Both the position numbers and the translations under genes were made by a program. A stretch of DNA of 38,799 nt, taken from positions 1 through 38,799 of the forward strand of contig URQF01000002.1 of NCBI GenBank assembly GCA_900549915.1, written 5' to 3'. How positions within the stretch are numbered: the stretch's first letter is position 1; every line of letters begins with the position of its first letter. The stretch is from an uncultured Mollicutes bacterium. Its GTDB lineage: Bacteria > Bacillota_I > Bacilli_A > RFN20 > CAG-288. The notes beneath the pieces were generated by a model that saw only the letters and a list, made by a program, of their open reading frames with translations, was not told the DNA's origin and ran no database searches. Positions 13,006 to 22,800 of the stretch are shown here, one piece after another.

Positions 13006-15056
13006 TACTGTAAGCCTCCAATTGCTAACCAATAGACGGGGCATGATTCGCTGCGTCGAAGCTGGAAAGTGAATGCTGTTCCGCTACGATATGAAGTGAT
13101 GACAGCTCCATTAGAATATGGTATACCCTGACTGCCCGTAACCATGTCTCTTGTCTGTAAAATAACTGCTGGGTACCACCAGAAGATCTTCGGATATGTA
13201 ACTTCCCAATCTGTTGTATCTCCATGAGCTCCAATGTATACGCCCCATTGAATAAGTAACTTGTCCATAACAATGTAACTTGATTTAGATGAAGTTGCAT
13301 TCATTATATCGGAAAATTCCTTTTCTGTAAGGAGCGATGCAAGCGAAAGGTTTCCGCTTCCAAGGATTGTATAGCCGTTGATGGTTCTGATGTTCGTGCC
13401 TGAGACAAGGGTTGCCTGCTTGCCGTTTAATGTTGTCTGCAAATTAGTAATCTGCGAAATAGAATGAGTATGGCTTGAATTTGCTTTTCCGTTTATCGTC
13501 GATTGCAAGTTAGCAATGTCACTTATTCCAAGAGTGTGTGCCTCGATTAACCCATTGGCATCAGTTCCAAGGACTTTCTTATTTTTGAGTGCTGATAGTA
13601 CTGGCGTAGTAGAGAAGGTCTTCTTCGCTGAAATAGTCTGTTCCGTGTTAGTTGTTACGTAAGAACCCTTAGGTTGATAGTTTACTGCAAGGTGATCAAT
13701 ATCAACATTCTGCCCAGTCTTAGAATATGCTAAGAAGGCAACACCACGCTCATTCATATCTCTCAGTGGGCCTATTACATCATTTTTATTGTATATAGAC
13801 CCGCTAGTAGTAACCTGTATTCCATTGTATATAGAAAAGCATGGCATTCTCATCTCCATTGCTTTGCCAACTTGAAAATCTTGATCATTCGAATTTACAT
13901 TTGGTTTGAACATTAAAGCAGATGTATAAATATCACCAGTATTACTATCGATTCGGCTTGTGAAAAGAGAACCTTTAGCTGTGCCGTCTAGACATCCAAA
14001 CCCGCCATCTAAATCGGTTCCATATTTCTCTTTGAATTTATTAGCTGCTTCTTCACTAGCTGTCTTAAGTTGACCGCTATATTCTCCAACTGAATTATTT
14101 GGGCCTATGAAATTTGCGAAGATAGCTCCACCAAAATTTTGTGGATCATTAGCATTAATGCCAGCAGACATTGCAGTGCCTAGGTCAACCATCTTATATC
14201 CAATGTCAGGGTTTGACTCGAGCGGATTTGTAGTATTATCGAATGTGGCAATCATGCGCCTTTCATGGATATCACCTCTGTCGATGCCAGTATACTGTAA
14301 CCCTTCAGAATTCCGGAAGAATATACCATATGATAAGTCATGTAATTCAGTTGGCATTTTGGTATCAAGATCTGTATAGATCTGTAAAAAATCTTGAGCC
14401 GTATATTTAGTCTGTTTATCTGTGCTAACTAAGTTAAAAGCATTTGTAGAATCATCAGCACTGGAAGCATGTTTAACACTTTTATCCTTATCTGCGGTAT
14501 TATCCACTTTTCCTAAACCAACATCACCTTTTGTAAGAGCTAAATTGATTTTCTTTCCTGAAGATTGGTTGGTCGTGAAACTATCGACATCCTTTCCATT
14601 TTTCTGAATTATGATTGTTCCATTCCCAATATCATCTGTGCGCGCAATTTCTCCACCTCTTGCACTTAACGAGGTGCGCTGAGAGACTCCTTTACTATCG
14701 GTCAGATCGAAGAAAAGGACTGCACCCTTCTCAGGCTGAGACCATACCATTGCTCCAGGTGTGGCGCTAGCACGGAATTGGAGGCGAGTTGTTCCTGCAA
14801 CCTGGTCGAACCGGAGCATTGTTCCGCTATTCGGGCCTTCCTTTCCGATAATCAGCTGTCCACCATTTGAAGTCTTAAAAATAGTCGTTGCTATCTCTTT
14901 ACCATTCGCATTAGGTGGCGCATTGAAAGTCTTAGCACCTGTAATAGTTTGAGTAGTATCAGTTAGAACAACTTTTCCCCATTCAGTCTCAGTCGGAAGT
15001 ATCCCCTGAATTTCATATGTCTTATTGCCTGTCTTTTTATACAATTTCTTCGCCAT
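13005..15056 (-). CDS. Prophage tail fibre / receptor-binding protein
   Basis: The 683-residue protein has typical fibre segments: TQTITGAKTFNA near the N-terminus, KGDVGLGKVDNTADKDKS around 180, a second QTISAKKTFS, then short collagen-like or triple-helix modules (ISDIANLQSTINGKANSSH, QATLVSGTNIRTINGY). A C-terminal aromatic domain from about 590 probably binds the receptor. The ATG at 15056 follows GGAGG; the longer frame would start inside that site. A terminator-like hairpin separates it from the upstream fibre. Its partner is the chaperone-like gene at 12568. Confidence 0.75.
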   Translation of the reverse strand: MAKKLYKKTGNKTYEIQGILPTETEWGKVVLTDTTQTITGAKTFNAPPNANGKEIATTIFKTSNGGQLIIGKEGPNSGTMLRFDQVAGTTRLQFRASATPGAMVWSQPEKGAVLFFDLTDSKGVSQRTSLSARGGEIARTDDIGNGTIIIQKNGKDVDSFTTNQSSGKKINLALTKGDVGLGKVDNTADKDKSVKHASSADDSTNAFNLVSTDKQTKYTAQDFLQIYTDLDTKMPTELHDLSYGIFFRNSEGLQYTGIDRGDIHERRMIATFDNTTNPLESNPDIGYKMVDLGTAMSAGINANDPQNFGGAIFANFIGPNNSVGEYSGQLKTASEEAANKFKEKYGTDLDGGFGCLDGTAKGSLFTSRIDSNTGDIYTSALMFKPNVNSNDQDFQVGKAMEMRMPCFSIYNGIQVTTSGSIYNKNDVIGPLRDMNERGVAFLAYSKTGQNVDIDHLAVNYQPKGSYVTTNTEQTISAKKTFSTTPVLSALKNKKVLGTDANGLIEAHTLGISDIANLQSTINGKANSSHTHSISQITNLQTTLNGKQATLVSGTNIRTINGYTILGSGNLSLASLLTEKEFSDIMNATSSKSSYIVMDKLLIQWGVYIGAHGDTTDWEVTYPKIFWWYPAVILQTRDMVTGSQGIPYSNGAVITSYRSGTAFTFQLRRSESCPVYWLAIGGLQ

Positions 15057-15073
15057 GTTTTCTCCCTCCAAAA

Positions 15074-15114
15074 GAAAATCGGCTCAGCCATCCTTCGTAA
15101 GACAGCCAAGCCGA
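15074..15114 (-). terminator. Terminator-like hairpin between the two fibre genes
   Basis: On the minus strand TCGGCTTGGCTGTC pairs with GGATGGCTGAGCCGA, then TTTTC follows. Being inside the late operon, it may attenuate expression of the distal fibre and lysis genes. Confidence 0.7.
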
Positions 15115-15134
15115 TAGAATCTAAATATAATTGA

Positions 15135-16715
15135 TTAGCCGATTAGGGCAAATCCACCAACAGCGAGATTATTGAGAGCTGCAGCAGACGTGCTGGCAGC
15201 AGAGACAAGGAATTGTCCAACTTTCTTGACGATACCTTGTCCATTTACCATAACGGCACTGTAGGCAGAATCAGTTCCAGCAGCACCACCAGAAAACTCT
15301 GTAGGAGTAACTGCAGTAGCCTTTCCATTAACAGTCTGACTAAGTTTATGGACTGCCGTCTGAGTGGCGGCAACCTTGCTATCGTCTGCAGCATAGTTGT
15401 CGCTAAGCTTAGTAACACCATAAGTATTCGTAGTAGCGTCTGGAATATTTGCAATGACAGTACCACCATCGTTGAGAGTAAGTGTCATTTTGACATTCTT
15501 ATTCGTCGCGTCATTCTCAAATGCAGCCTTGTTGACGAAGTTATTAGTGTTGGTGTCAGTCCATGGGACACTGACAGTCATTGCACCATTTGCATCAATG
15601 GAGACTCCATATGTCTTGCCACTAGTGGCACCGCCCTTAACTAATCCTAGTTTGGCATTGGTTGCGACTGGAATTGGTGCCTCAGTATTGTCAACTCCGG
15701 CTTTAACCGCATGCTTTGCATCATCCCAAGAGAGTGCAGCGGTGTTGTTATCAGGGACTGTAACTGTCTGTGTTGCATCACCAGCCTTACTTCCCTGAGC
15801 TGCTAAGGTAATGGTGTGTCCAGAAATGGACATCTTGTAGTAGGTATCTGTATCCTTATCCATCTCAGAATGGACAATATCAAAGTTGCCTGCTACTGTA
15901 CTAGCGCCAGAGGCGTTATAAATAGCAATATCTCCGGCATGAATTCCGGCAGGAAGAGTTTCACTAGATCCAGCAACAGGAGCAGTAAATTTATAAAAGT
16001 CTCCTTTGGAGAGATTAGCTGGAAGAGCTGTTGGCCAAGCAGTGAATGTACCTTTATATTCAACACCCGCTGCTTTTGCGGCAGCAATAGCCTTAGATAC
16101 AGCATGAGAAGTAGGAATAAGAGCTGCATCATCGCTGATGTCCTCATTCGAGATAGAATATCCAGAGTCCTTGACTGCATCAGTGCCATTTCCTAAGACA
16201 ATATGATTAGCTGGAAGTGCTCCGGGCCCAGTGACAATATGAGATAATGTCTCAGCGGCACCAACTGCCTTGATATGACCGTTTTCAATAGTCAGATCGT
16301 GGACAGTAACAGAATGGCCAGAAGCGGCATAGTCAGCAGAAGTAGGGGTGTAGCTAGGATGGACATATTTATTTGCTCCATCTTCAACATTTAAAGCTTT
16401 TAAGAGTTCAGCTTTTGTAATATCATCCTTAAGATCGACTCCAGCAATCTTACGCGTATTAGGGACATAGTTTGTAATGACCCAATCTTTTAAACTTCCA
16501 CCAGCGCCAGCACCAAGTCCTAACGCTGTATTAACTTCCTGAATCCAGTCAGATAAAAGTGTTCCACCGGTAAAAGAATCTTTGTCTGTGGATAGAGTAG
16601 GCTTTGTGATATAGACAGTATCAGCTCCTGAGAAGAAACTAATAGGGGTATAGACATTAGCCTCTCCCTGCACAGTATAATATTTCTTAATCCAGTCAGA
16701 ATTAAAAGTTCCCAT
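15135..16715 (-). CDS. Second prophage tail fibre-like protein, Ala/Thr/Gly-rich
   Basis: A 526-residue protein rich in A, T, G and S, with repeated fibre phrases such as GANKYVHPSYTPTSADY, the SHAVSKAIAAAK helix, TNAKLGLVKGG and TTNTYGVTKLSDNY. The N-terminal MGTFNSDWIKKYYTVQGE probably anchors to the baseplate. No enzyme motif was seen. GGAGG precedes the ATG. This composition and the position between baseplate and lysis genes indicate a structural fibre, perhaps with the other fibre forming a two-part receptor-binding apparatus. Confidence 0.7.
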   Translation of the reverse strand: MGTFNSDWIKKYYTVQGEANVYTPISFFSGADTVYITKPTLSTDKDSFTGGTLLSDWIQEVNTALGLGAGAGGSLKDWVITNYVPNTRKIAGVDLKDDITKAELLKALNVEDGANKYVHPSYTPTSADYAASGHSVTVHDLTIENGHIKAVGAAETLSHIVTGPGALPANHIVLGNGTDAVKDSGYSISNEDISDDAALIPTSHAVSKAIAAAKAAGVEYKGTFTAWPTALPANLSKGDFYKFTAPVAGSSETLPAGIHAGDIAIYNASGASTVAGNFDIVHSEMDKDTDTYYKMSISGHTITLAAQGSKAGDATQTVTVPDNNTAALSWDDAKHAVKAGVDNTEAPIPVATNAKLGLVKGGATSGKTYGVSIDANGAMTVSVPWTDTNTNNFVNKAAFENDATNKNVKMTLTLNDGGTVIANIPDATTNTYGVTKLSDNYAADDSKVAATQTAVHKLSQTVNGKATAVTPTEFSGGAAGTDSAYSAVMVNGQGIVKKVGQFLVSAASTSAAALNNLAVGGFALIG

Positions 16716-16731
16716 AGTTAAATATCCTCCT

Positions 16732-17139
16732 TTAAGAACTTAATGAAACCTTTTCTGTAAGTTTCGTTTCTTCCTTCGCTTTATAAATGGCAGGTGAAGA
16801 AATGACTGCTTTCGAACTCAGAGACGGCTTATAAACTGATTTTGCCATGCTCATCTTGGTGATAGTAGGCTCCTTTGGCTCATCAGTAACTGCAACAGTC
16901 TTAGTCTGTTCACTTAGCTGACTATTAAACTTGTCATATTTGGCATTCTCTGGCTCATTAATGAGAACATAGTTGTACCGTTCTTTTTTGTATCCAGAGT
17001 TAATAGTATTATGAATAATGTCACCGTTGGCATCTTTCAGAGCGGTTAGAGCTTTTTCTGCGCCCTTTACAACAATCTCGTATTCTGCGGAAGGATCTTC
17101 AGGATCCACGCAGACTAGTTTTTTCAATTCGTTTGCCAT
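16732..17139 (-). CDS. Small prophage tail-region protein
   Basis: The start is taken at the ATG at 17139, ten bases behind GGAGG; the frame extends slightly further. The 135-residue protein begins ELKKLVCVDPEDPSAEYEIV, then an alanine-rich helix, and ends in a Ser/Lys-rich extended tail (SMAKSVYKPSLSSKA). It overlaps the upstream gene by 16 bases and lies 16 bases before the fibre gene. I recognise no family; a connector between baseplate and fibre is possible from context only. Confidence 0.5.
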   Translation of the reverse strand: MANELKKLVCVDPEDPSAEYEIVVKGAEKALTALKDANGDIIHNTINSGYKKERYNYVLINEPENAKYDKFNSQLSEQTKTVAVTDEPKEPTITKMSMAKSVYKPSLSSKAVISSPAIYKAKEETKLTEKVSLSS

Positions 17140-17504
17140 CGTTCCCAATCCTCCCATAGAAATTTTGATTCAGGGCCACTATCAGCACACCGGACAATAT
17201 GGGAAAGCTTAAGTTTGCTTACCTCTTCCGTAATGCGATTGTCAAGTGCCTTTTCTTGCTCTTTGGCTCTATCCGACTCAGCTTCTAACTGCTTGGATGA
17301 GGCAAAGCCTGTATGCCCAGAATGCTCAAAATCAAGATTTAAAAGCTTAGAGTGATCTGCATCTATGTATGATTCTATACTCATCTCAAGACACAGATCG
17401 TAATAATTGTTTACATTGTCAGAACTAGAGAAATAATCGTCGCCATTATGATTATTGCTATTAAATCCAATTTCATAGGAGCTAGAGAAATAATTATTAG
17501 ACAT
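17124..17504 (-). CDS. Small prophage protein, Asn/Ser-rich, unknown
   Basis: A 126-residue protein with AAGGAG seven bases before the ATG. The first third is rich in N, S, Y and D with repeats of YFSSS/DDYFSSSD. A helix follows (LEAESDRAKEQEKALDNRITEEVSKLK), and the C-terminus is Trp-rich (FLWEDWERWQTN). The helix could form a coiled coil. Tightly packed between BppU-like and tail-region genes, it is probably structural. Confidence 0.5.
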   Translation of the reverse strand: MSNNYFSSSYEIGFNSNNHNGDDYFSSSDNVNNYYDLCLEMSIESYIDADHSKLLNLDFEHSGHTGFASSKQLEAESDRAKEQEKALDNRITEEVSKLKLSHIVRCADSGPESKFLWEDWERWQTN

Positions 17505-17834
17505 CTATTTTCTCCTTTCTAAAATTGTAAGAGACTGTTTATAGGCAACTGTCTTAACAGTCCCATCAATATAATTTACGCGAATAGAATAATCTGTAAT
17601 GCAAGGAGGCAAACTGGCAGTTGTTTCACTATCCATTTTGAATAGATAACCTTTATCCACTTTGCCATTAACAAGCGTGCGGTTATCATCGAGGAAAGGT
17701 TCCTCAATTCCTAGTTCTGAGCAGATAAATTCCAGACTTTTAATTTTATCCAGACCGAGTCGAACTCTAATTCTTATAGCGAACGTATCACCCTGGACAC
17801 ATGTTAGCTGGGTTCTTCCAGATAATCGTATCAT
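17505..17834 (-). CDS. Baseplate protein resembling the BppU N-terminal domain
   Basis: The start is set at the ATG at 17834, behind AAGGAGG. The 109-residue product is a compact beta-sandwich-like sequence: QGDTFAIRIRV near the start, GYLFKMDSETTASLPP in the middle, then DYSIRVNYIDGTVKTV and a closing strand SLTILE. This order is typical of N-terminal domains of upper baseplate proteins (BppU/DUF2479 type) that attach receptor-binding proteins to the tail tip. Here the domain stands alone as a separate gene. Confidence 0.5.
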   Translation of the reverse strand: MIRLSGRTQLTCVQGDTFAIRIRVRLGLDKIKSLEFICSELGIEEPFLDDNRTLVNGKVDKGYLFKMDSETTASLPPCITDYSIRVNYIDGTVKTVAYKQSLTILERRK

Positions 17835-17867
17835 TTTGTCCTCCTTCTGCATAATAAATAAAATAAG

Positions 17868-18230
17868 TTACTTGATCCAAAATGGGGTTACTGGAATGAT
17901 ATGAGTATCTGTTACATCAAGCCATGCCTGATACCACTGCTTCAGTTCTTTCGTCTGATCCTCTGAGAGCATCCTGTACCACATCTGTGATTTACCGTCG
18001 AGGAATTTGAAGCATGCCTTTTGGCGTCGTCTTCTTAGGTAATTGTCGTCACTTGACATGTAAGGATCGAGAGAGACAAGGTTCCATTCTCCATCCTTGT
18101 ACTGCCAGTCGTGAAAATATGGAATGGTTGTAAGCTTCTCATAGAGGCTATCATCCACTTCAATCTCGTTTTCGGCATCAGAAACCTCAGGCGAACTGAG
18201 GAGCCCGTCTTTATTGATCTTAACCTTCAT
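17868..18230 (-). CDS. Small prophage tail-region protein
   Basis: The ATG at 18230 follows GGAGG with good spacing. The 120-residue protein has a short beta region, an aromatic segment (IPYFHDWQYKDGEWNL) and a helical part with a basic run RRRRQKACFKF, then QTKELKQWYQAWLDVTDTHIIP. The last part recalls fibre assembly or XkdW-like proteins, in which a substrate-like Trp/Tyr helix closes the chain. It is the first gene after a terminator. Confidence 0.5.
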   Translation of the reverse strand: MKVKINKDGLLSSPEVSDAENEIEVDDSLYEKLTTIPYFHDWQYKDGEWNLVSLDPYMSSDDNYLRRRRQKACFKFLDGKSQMWYRMLSEDQTKELKQWYQAWLDVTDTHIIPVTPFWIK

Positions 18231-18244
18231 AATTTCCTCCATAA

Positions 18245-18275
18245 GAAAAGGGCCACCGAATGCCTCAGTGACCCT
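18245..18275 (-). terminator. Terminator after the prophage lipoprotein gene
   Basis: On the minus strand GGGTCAC pairs with GTGGCCC around a 10-base loop and TTTTC follows. It separates the lipoprotein from the fibre accessory genes. Confidence 0.75.
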
Positions 18276-18282
18276 AACAGAT

Positions 18283-19809
18283 TTAATCTAGTGAGAACCA
18301 GAGACAAGGGTAAAAATAATCGCTAAACGAATCATCTTTTAGTTCCCAATCGATTCCAACGACTCTGTAACTTCTACCATACTTTGAATAACTTCTAGTC
18401 ATGAACGGTTTCGTACTACCTAACATAATCATTCTTTCTTTATACCTTGAATATTCTTCGGCACTCAGCAAGAATAATCTTCCGTAGGAATCATCTTCGA
18501 CTATATCTGACTCATTCAGCATTCTAGATTCAAGAGAATTATCTAAAATGGTTTCCAAAACTTTTGAGTCATCCCCAAAACAGATTCCCATTAGTTCTCC
18601 ACCTAAAACAGACTCATTAAGATAACTATTAAGAGATTCGTAGTCTAGATTTCCGTTTTTAATATCTTTAGACAAATCAAAATCATATAGACAATATGGC
18701 TTTTCAGATGTCACAAGTATCTTATCAGAACATTTATCTAGAAGATGCCATCTCATAGGAGGTCTTGAAGTAATTGACCCATTTGCATGCCACTTATATC
18801 TGTTTGATTTATAAGAAAATATTAATTCGGAACCATACTCTGCTCCATATGATTTAGCTATTGAAGTTAGAATAGAAACTAATTTTTTGTCTTTGACTTC
18901 GTCTCCGTAAAGTCCTGTATCTCCGTTTTGAAGGAGAGGGATTTTTATTGCTATCTCTTTTATAACTTCATCTGACGATAGATTTGTAATGTTTCTATCC
19001 CATGAGGTAAAAATATAGTTGTATTCTGAATCATAATAGAAAGGAATAGACGTTCCATCATTCTCATATCTGGGGGATGATCCTTTTTTATATAAGTCTG
19101 TTTTCAGAATTGTTCCATCTGGTGCTTTCCACGTTACTTTGTATCCTTCCCAGTTAATCTCGTCATATAATGCTATAAAGACAGTTGGAGAATAAATTGG
19201 TTGGATTTCTCTATCCCATCCAGCAAATTCGAAATCAGTTATTTGATGGCCGTTTATTTTTCTATCTCTCGTTGGATTGTCAGGTTCAACCGGAATATGC
19301 CCTGCGATTACAGCAGATTCCGAAATTAATGTCCCATCGTAGTCTTCGAACTTTACATTGAAATATTTGTTGGAATCCTCTTCAAACAAAGCATGAATGA
19401 CCATATTCGAATTAATATTGTCGAAATCATTGTCCCATTTTGAAAAGATGAACTTTGTGATAGTTCCATTATTGTTCAAATCGGATTTCGTAGGTTTACC
19501 ACCGTCATATATGGCAGGCATGCCTGGTTCTACAACAGAATGCGTGATTATATTATCATCACCATCTAAAAAATATACGACATATGTTCCGTAACGCTGG
19601 TAGTTATTTGGATCTTCTCCGAGTACAGTAACTTGCCACTCAAAAAAACTAAGGCTACCACCTGCGTTCTTGTAGTCTTCATATTGGTCTTTTTTAGTAT
19701 ATATGCTTACTTCCGTTGTTGGTTCGATTGGATGAGTAGAGCTTGGTCTGTTCTGTACACAGCTTGTAAGAATAAATATCGGAAGGTAGAATAAAATTTC
19801 TTTTCTCAT
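18283..19809 (-). CDS. Prophage-encoded lipoprotein with InlB B-type repeats and DUF6273-like C-terminus
   Basis: Residues 1-17 are a short lipoprotein signal with lipobox LTSC. From about 70 to 280 there are three ~60-70 residue repeats of the Listeria-Bacteroides (InlB B) kind, each with a strand YxVxFxDxDG, a P-rich turn and an FxxWDxxxxxI ending. From about 310 the sequence resembles DUF6273: MRWHLLDKCSDKILVTSEKP, LNSYLNES, RLFLLSAEEYSRY, TRSYS and a final PCLWFSL. The gene lies between the tail endopeptidase and small baseplate genes, on the same strand, and has its own terminator. A surface role such as superinfection exclusion or adhesion is inferred, not shown. Confidence 0.65.
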   Translation of the reverse strand: MRKEILFYLPIFILTSCVQNRPSSTHPIEPTTEVSIYTKKDQYEDYKNAGGSLSFFEWQVTVLGEDPNNYQRYGTYVVYFLDGDDNIITHSVVEPGMPAIYDGGKPTKSDLNNNGTITKFIFSKWDNDFDNINSNMVIHALFEEDSNKYFNVKFEDYDGTLISESAVIAGHIPVEPDNPTRDRKINGHQITDFEFAGWDREIQPIYSPTVFIALYDEINWEGYKVTWKAPDGTILKTDLYKKGSSPRYENDGTSIPFYYDSEYNYIFTSWDRNITNLSSDEVIKEIAIKIPLLQNGDTGLYGDEVKDKKLVSILTSIAKSYGAEYGSELIFSYKSNRYKWHANGSITSRPPMRWHLLDKCSDKILVTSEKPYCLYDFDLSKDIKNGNLDYESLNSYLNESVLGGELMGICFGDDSKVLETILDNSLESRMLNESDIVEDDSYGRLFLLSAEEYSRYKERMIMLGSTKPFMTRSYSKYGRSYRVVGIDWELKDDSFSDYFYPCLWFSLD

Positions 19810-19838
19810 GGTAATTCTCCCGATAATATCTTACCACT

Positions 19839-22800
19839 TTAGCAGACAACCATTACCCAAACTTTTGACCGATGACCATCATTTCCTACCCAGACTGTTC
19901 CATCATTATTTATATTTACATTTATGGATTGAAGTTTAGTGCTGCCGCTTAAGCCTCCACTTCCATTCGCAGTTCCAGAATAGTCGTAGGACTGGGAGGC
20001 AAAAATATATCTAGGGTCATCCATTGTCCCAATACACCACCACTGATCCTCATTCATGACTCTTGAAAAGAAATAAACATAGGAAATGGACTCATGTTCA
20101 TCTTCTTCATCGTAATATATATTTCTGGAAAAGGTAAAAACTGTACGAGTACCATACAAAGCTTCTTGTGCCTGAGATGCAATACGTCCCAGATCATATA
20201 ACGCATTATTTTTTCCTTGGATTGAGAAAGAATTCTCAGAATTTTCACCAGTCTTAAAACTTATTCGGTCTGATGATGCAGTTGTATGTAATGAAGTGCA
20301 AATGAGATTATTATCAGAATCTGTGCATAGAATATTGAAGGAGCCGTTTATTGTTGAGTCAGGCCCAGCACCAGGATAATGCATCCGCTTTTCTAAAATG
20401 GAATGAACCTTTATATTGCCACTACCATTGAACTCGGATGCTAATTTCCCTTCATCGTCAAAAGAAGCAGATGATTGACTAGTAAAAATGTTTCCATCAT
20501 AGCGATATTTTAGGATTTCATCGAATTCACTATCGTAACTTTCCTTTCTCATAATTCCGACACTATTAATATCTAGACTTATGAAATAGAATGATGAAAA
20601 AGATAAAAACAAACCATATGTAGGACTTTCAGATGTTCCAGAATTACCTCTAATATCTTCTTCGTTCATAGAATGACCATCTGTTGCAACAATGTCGAAA
20701 TTTTTGCAAACGTCATTTCCACCATGGATGAAACCAGATACTGATAATCCCCCACGAGAAGAGATAACTATATCTATAACTTGTTTCTGCCCTACCCATG
20801 GTCCAACAGTTCCTTTTATATGTACTGCGCCAGCATTGTGGTCGTCTTGTGTTGAGGTTAAAGTTCCAATATATAAGAATCCATGTTTACCTTTTAAGTC
20901 ACCAATTACTTTAAAGATATGTCTGAAAGGATCGTTATTTGTATTAGGATATACATTTCCAAAGAAATTTCCATTGATGCTGGAGTTAGCCATATACATA
21001 TTTCCGTATTTGTCTAGCCTGAATCCTCCATGTCCTTTCTCCCACTGATATTTCATAATGTCAGCATGTTCAGTTTTTGTATCAATTTTGACTTTTGTAT
21101 TCCCAAAAGAATATGGGTACTTGAGTCCTTTTGATGCATAATTGAGAATATAATCCTTTGCGTTCCTTCCGATTCGGATTCCTTCTGTTCCAATATATAT
21201 ACCTTCATCATCTACTATCTTCTGTTCTGCAGCTTCATTGACGAATTGTATAATCTGTCCAATTTTCGAAAATACTTTCTTTCCAATTATTGCATTACTG
21301 ATGACTTTATAGCTGGTTTTCTTCTCGAATTCAGAGAATTCTCTTGGATAATAGATAGACTTATCAGAAATATAGAGTCCGCCAATCTGTCCTTCAGTAG
21401 AAGTAATCTTTCCATTGATTTCACAGTTATCCGCTTCTATTTTTCCATCGGCAGTGACCTTAAAGTTGGATTCTGTAATATTATCAGAGCTGTCTGCCAC
21501 TCGCTGGTTGAGATGGATTCCGTCCGTCCCGATATATAGTGCTGCCTTAGGTGAGCTGATATTAGACTTAGCAGCGATACTATCAACAGTCGTATCGGCT
21601 GGATTGATGGCGGTTCCTACGTTCTTAACGTCGTTGTCAGCAGTTTCATAGTCTGAACATGCTTGTATATATGCCGATTCGGCAGCAGTCTTGGAAGCGT
21701 CAGCATTGTTAATAGATTCATTAGTATCATCACTGATGGCACCATTCAGACTCTTTTCCTGCTCGCCATAGGCTTTTGCTTCATTTAATGCACTAACAGC
21801 AAGATTTAGAGCATCTAATGCTTTCATCCTTACATTACGTGCATCATCCCGAGTTTTCTTTAAGTCAGCCATTTCAGAATCGCTTGGAAGCTTTACGAAA
21901 GAGCCGTTTACCAGTTTTCCATTTTGAATATCGAAGTTAGCGATGTGACCCTCGTTCGATTCCACAACATCAGCTGTAATTTTCCCAGTGATATTCGCAG
22001 AGGGAACTGTCAACACACCACCTTTGACTGTGGCTCCGCCTATATGCATTTCGGTTCCGATGATCGTTCCATCGGATAACGCTATTAGTCCTTTCGGATA
22101 GAGCTTGAATACCCGTACATTCCCGACCACAGCTTCCTCTCCGTCATAAGAGTATCCTACACCGATCAGGCATTCTTCATTCCATGCCGTTGGGACTCTC
22201 AGTACTCCATCACCGGAGGAGGGCGACGAAACTGTCTTTTTTATACGGCTATATGATGTTGAATCGGCTGTATAATGGACAATATATCTAGCGATTGCGG
22301 TAGAACCTGATTTGTCATAGAATGCGAATTTAAGATCCAAGCTCTTTGTTGCACCAATGACATCGAACATGACCTGGAAATAATCATCTGGTTTTAAAGC
22401 CTTTCCGGAAGGAAATTTAATCTTAAAGCTACGGCTTGCCTGGAAGAAAGTGGAAAGTTTACCATCTAATCTGTCACTTCCGTCGTAATCATCCGGTTTT
22501 GTAGAGGGCATCTCACCCATGCGCAATCCATCGTTTGATAGATATACACCATTTGTTTCAGGTGTTGTCAGCGTGTTATAGCTGTCAATTGGATTCCCAT
22601 CAGCGTCACGGTTTGTAAAGCTCCGGATTCCATTCTCGTCTATCCTAAAGCCTTTAGCATCGATATTGCCATTGAGTTTAGCATTCTTTAGACGTTCTTC
22701 GACCAGTGCGGCTGCGCCTTGTTGTCCTTCTGCTAATTTATTTGCCAGATCAATAGAAGCAGCGTTGTAATCCTTTATTGCCTGCTGATATTTTGATTCA

